This document shows positions 63,238-64,000 of a stretch of 64,000 bases of DNA, piece by piece. Source of the DNA: Prosopocoilus inquinatus (taxonomy: Eukaryota; Arthropoda; Insecta; Coleoptera; Lucanidae); NCBI GenBank assembly GCA_036172665.1, contig JAYKNF010000017.1:62001-126000 (forward strand), written 5' to 3'. Position numbers and translations under genes: made by a program. The notes under the pieces were generated by a model. The model did not search any database. It was not told the DNA's origin and saw only the letters and a program-made list of their open reading frames with translations. The first letter of the stretch is position 1. Every line of letters begins with the position of its first letter.

Positions 63238-63775
63238 CGTCAGATAACATGATAGATGAGTAAGGATCGATTAGGTACATCACAGGAACAACGCTAATGC
63301 GTGTTGTTTCGTTCAAAACTATTTCCAGCTTCTGCTGCGTCCGAAAATTTCGTGTCTCACATTAGAGTTACTGGAGTCCATCGAAACGTCAAATAACATA
63401 GTAGCTAAGTAAGGATCGATTAGATACATCACAGGAACAACGCTAATACGTGTTGTTTCGTTTAAAACTATTTCCAGCTTCTGCTGCGTCCGAAAACTTC
63501 GTATCTCACTTCAGAGTTGCTGGAGCCCATCCAAACGTCAAATAACATGATAGATGAGTAAGGATCGATTAGGTACATCACAGGAACAACGCTAATGCGT
63601 GTTGTTTCGTTCAAAACTATTTCCAGCTTCTGCTGCGTCCGAAAATTTCGTGTCTCATATTAGAGTTACTGGAGTCCATCGAAACGTCAAATAACATAGT
63701 AGCTAAGTAAGGATCGATTAGATACATCACAGGAACAACGCTAGTACGTGTTGTTTCGTTTAAAACTATTTCCAG
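63238..63775 (+). repeat. Two-monomer block (298 bp) in nearly two copies
   Basis: TTAGGTACAT at 63271 and 63569 starts a pair of types: GTTCAAAACT with GAAAATTTCGTGTCTC, then CATAGTAGCTAAG with AATACG or AGTACG. The second copy ends near 63775, where TTCTGATGCGTCCGAG begins a different unit. Confidence 0.88.
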
Positions 63776-64000
63776 CTTCTGATGCGTCCGAGAACTTCGT
63801 ATCTTACATCAGGGATACTGGAGTCCATCCAAACGTCAAATAACATGATAGATAAGTAAGGATCGATTAGATACAGCACAGGAACAACGCTAATACGTGT
63901 TGTTTCGTTTAAAACTATTTCCAGCCCCTGCTGCGTCCGAAAACTTCGTATCTCACTTCAGAGTTACTGGAGCCCATCCAAACGTCAAATAACATGATAG

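Larger units (their letters stand above)
1..64000 (+). repeat. 149-bp satellite DNA array filling the window
   Basis: Every 149 bp the sequence returns to the same landmarks: CGTCAAATAACATGATAGAT, GGATCGATTAGATACATCAC, AACTATTTCCAG and GTATCTCAC. All copies run in the same direction. The first phase mark is at 2 and the last at 63983; the distance equals 429 units of 149 bp plus 60, matching nine length variants listed separately. No stretch falls outside the repeat, so there is no room for a gene or an inserted mobile element. The consensus unit is about 40% G+C. A homogeneous array of this size is typical of centromeric, pericentromeric or other heterochromatic satellite in eukaryotes; which of these it is cannot be told from sequence alone. 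I do not recognise the family. Confidence 0.99.
60201..64000 (+). repeat. Right-hand zone of low-order repeats and divergent monomers
   Basis: No multi-kb HOR is visible here. There are repeats of three, one and two monomers, and many private changes not seen further left: CAAAGTTATTGG, ACCTGATGG, CTTCAGTTGCG, TACAGGACAGG, GATTAGGTAC and GTCAGATAAC. Most units belong to the GATGAG/TTTCGTTTAAAAC class, without the rare marks of the HOR domains. It is still satellite to the last base, so the array edge is not reached. Confidence 0.85.

Noticed and set aside
1..64000. CRISPR array, because of regularly spaced repeats.
   Set aside because: There is no repeat/spacer alternation: the full 149 bp is repeated, with no unique spacers and no cas genes.
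1..64000. Tandem gene cluster such as rRNA, tRNA, histone or snRNA repeats.
   Set aside because: The unit is only 149 bp with stops in all frames. No tRNA-like cloverleaf, box A/B pair, 5S-like core or poly-T terminator was recognised in the monomer.
1..64000. Transposable element, LTR or helitron derivative as the source of the array.
   Set aside because: No terminal inverted repeats, target-site duplications, poly-A tails or transposase/reverse transcriptase remnants are visible. Phase arithmetic leaves no inserted DNA.
1..64000. Inverted segments within the array.
   Set aside because: The landmark motifs appear only in one orientation in every unit I read, and the constant phase gives no sign of an inversion boundary.
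1..64000. Assembly artefact from collapsed or duplicated reads.
   Set aside because: Not excluded, but copies carry private substitutions and private indels spread along their length, and gaps between copies are whole monomers. That pattern fits biological array turnover better than a simple misjoin.

Overview
The whole window is one uninterrupted tandem-repeat (satellite DNA) array. The basic unit is 149 bp, about 40% G+C, and always in the same orientation. I find no protein gene, RNA gene, transposon, CRISPR array or unique sequence. Taking the C of CGTCAAATAA as monomer base 1, the first unit starts at 2 and the last complete phase mark is at 63983. That distance is 429 x 149 + 60, and the +60 is exactly explained by nine length variants: two +51, three -1, three -2 and one -33. 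A megabase-style array with multi-kb higher-order repeats (HORs) points to a eukaryotic chromosome, in centromeric, pericentromeric or other heterochromatin. I do not recognise the monomer family and cannot name the lineage.

Layout. 1-8545: a mosaic of monomer types, including a 200-bp unit at 747-946. 8546-11078: one copy of a 17-monomer unit (2533 bp). 11079-14058: mixed types. 14059-14952: a three-monomer block in two copies. 14.4-22.4 kb: reshuffled copies of the 6.2-8.1 kb material, with a repeated block at 17.7-19.0 and 20.1-21.05 kb. 22252-28262: a second copy of 0.6-10 kb with whole-monomer deletions of 12, 2 and 9 units. 28218-36606: a run of partial, 17-, 15- and 17-monomer units. 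36607-39.25 kb: a second copy of 11.1-14.0 kb. 37799-48377: a 24/25-monomer HOR (3576/3725 bp) in three near-identical copies, followed by a 12-monomer reiteration to 50165. 50166-52547: mixed monomers with a short run of near-identical units. 52548-57017: a 15-monomer HOR (2235 bp) in two copies. 57018-60.2 kb: mixed material, part of which matches 3.6-5.4 kb at about 55 kb distance. 60.2-64.0 kb: only 1-, 2- and 3-monomer repeats, plus the most disrupted monomer (116 bp).

Nearly every rearrangement I traced is an integer number of monomers, as expected from unequal exchange or gene-conversion-like copying between aligned units. The clear exception is the 200-bp monomer, an out-of-register join of two monomer types. 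It was made once and then copied within a larger block. Coordinates of HOR edges are accurate to about one monomer, because adjacent types share long identical stretches. Identity levels were judged by eye, not computed.
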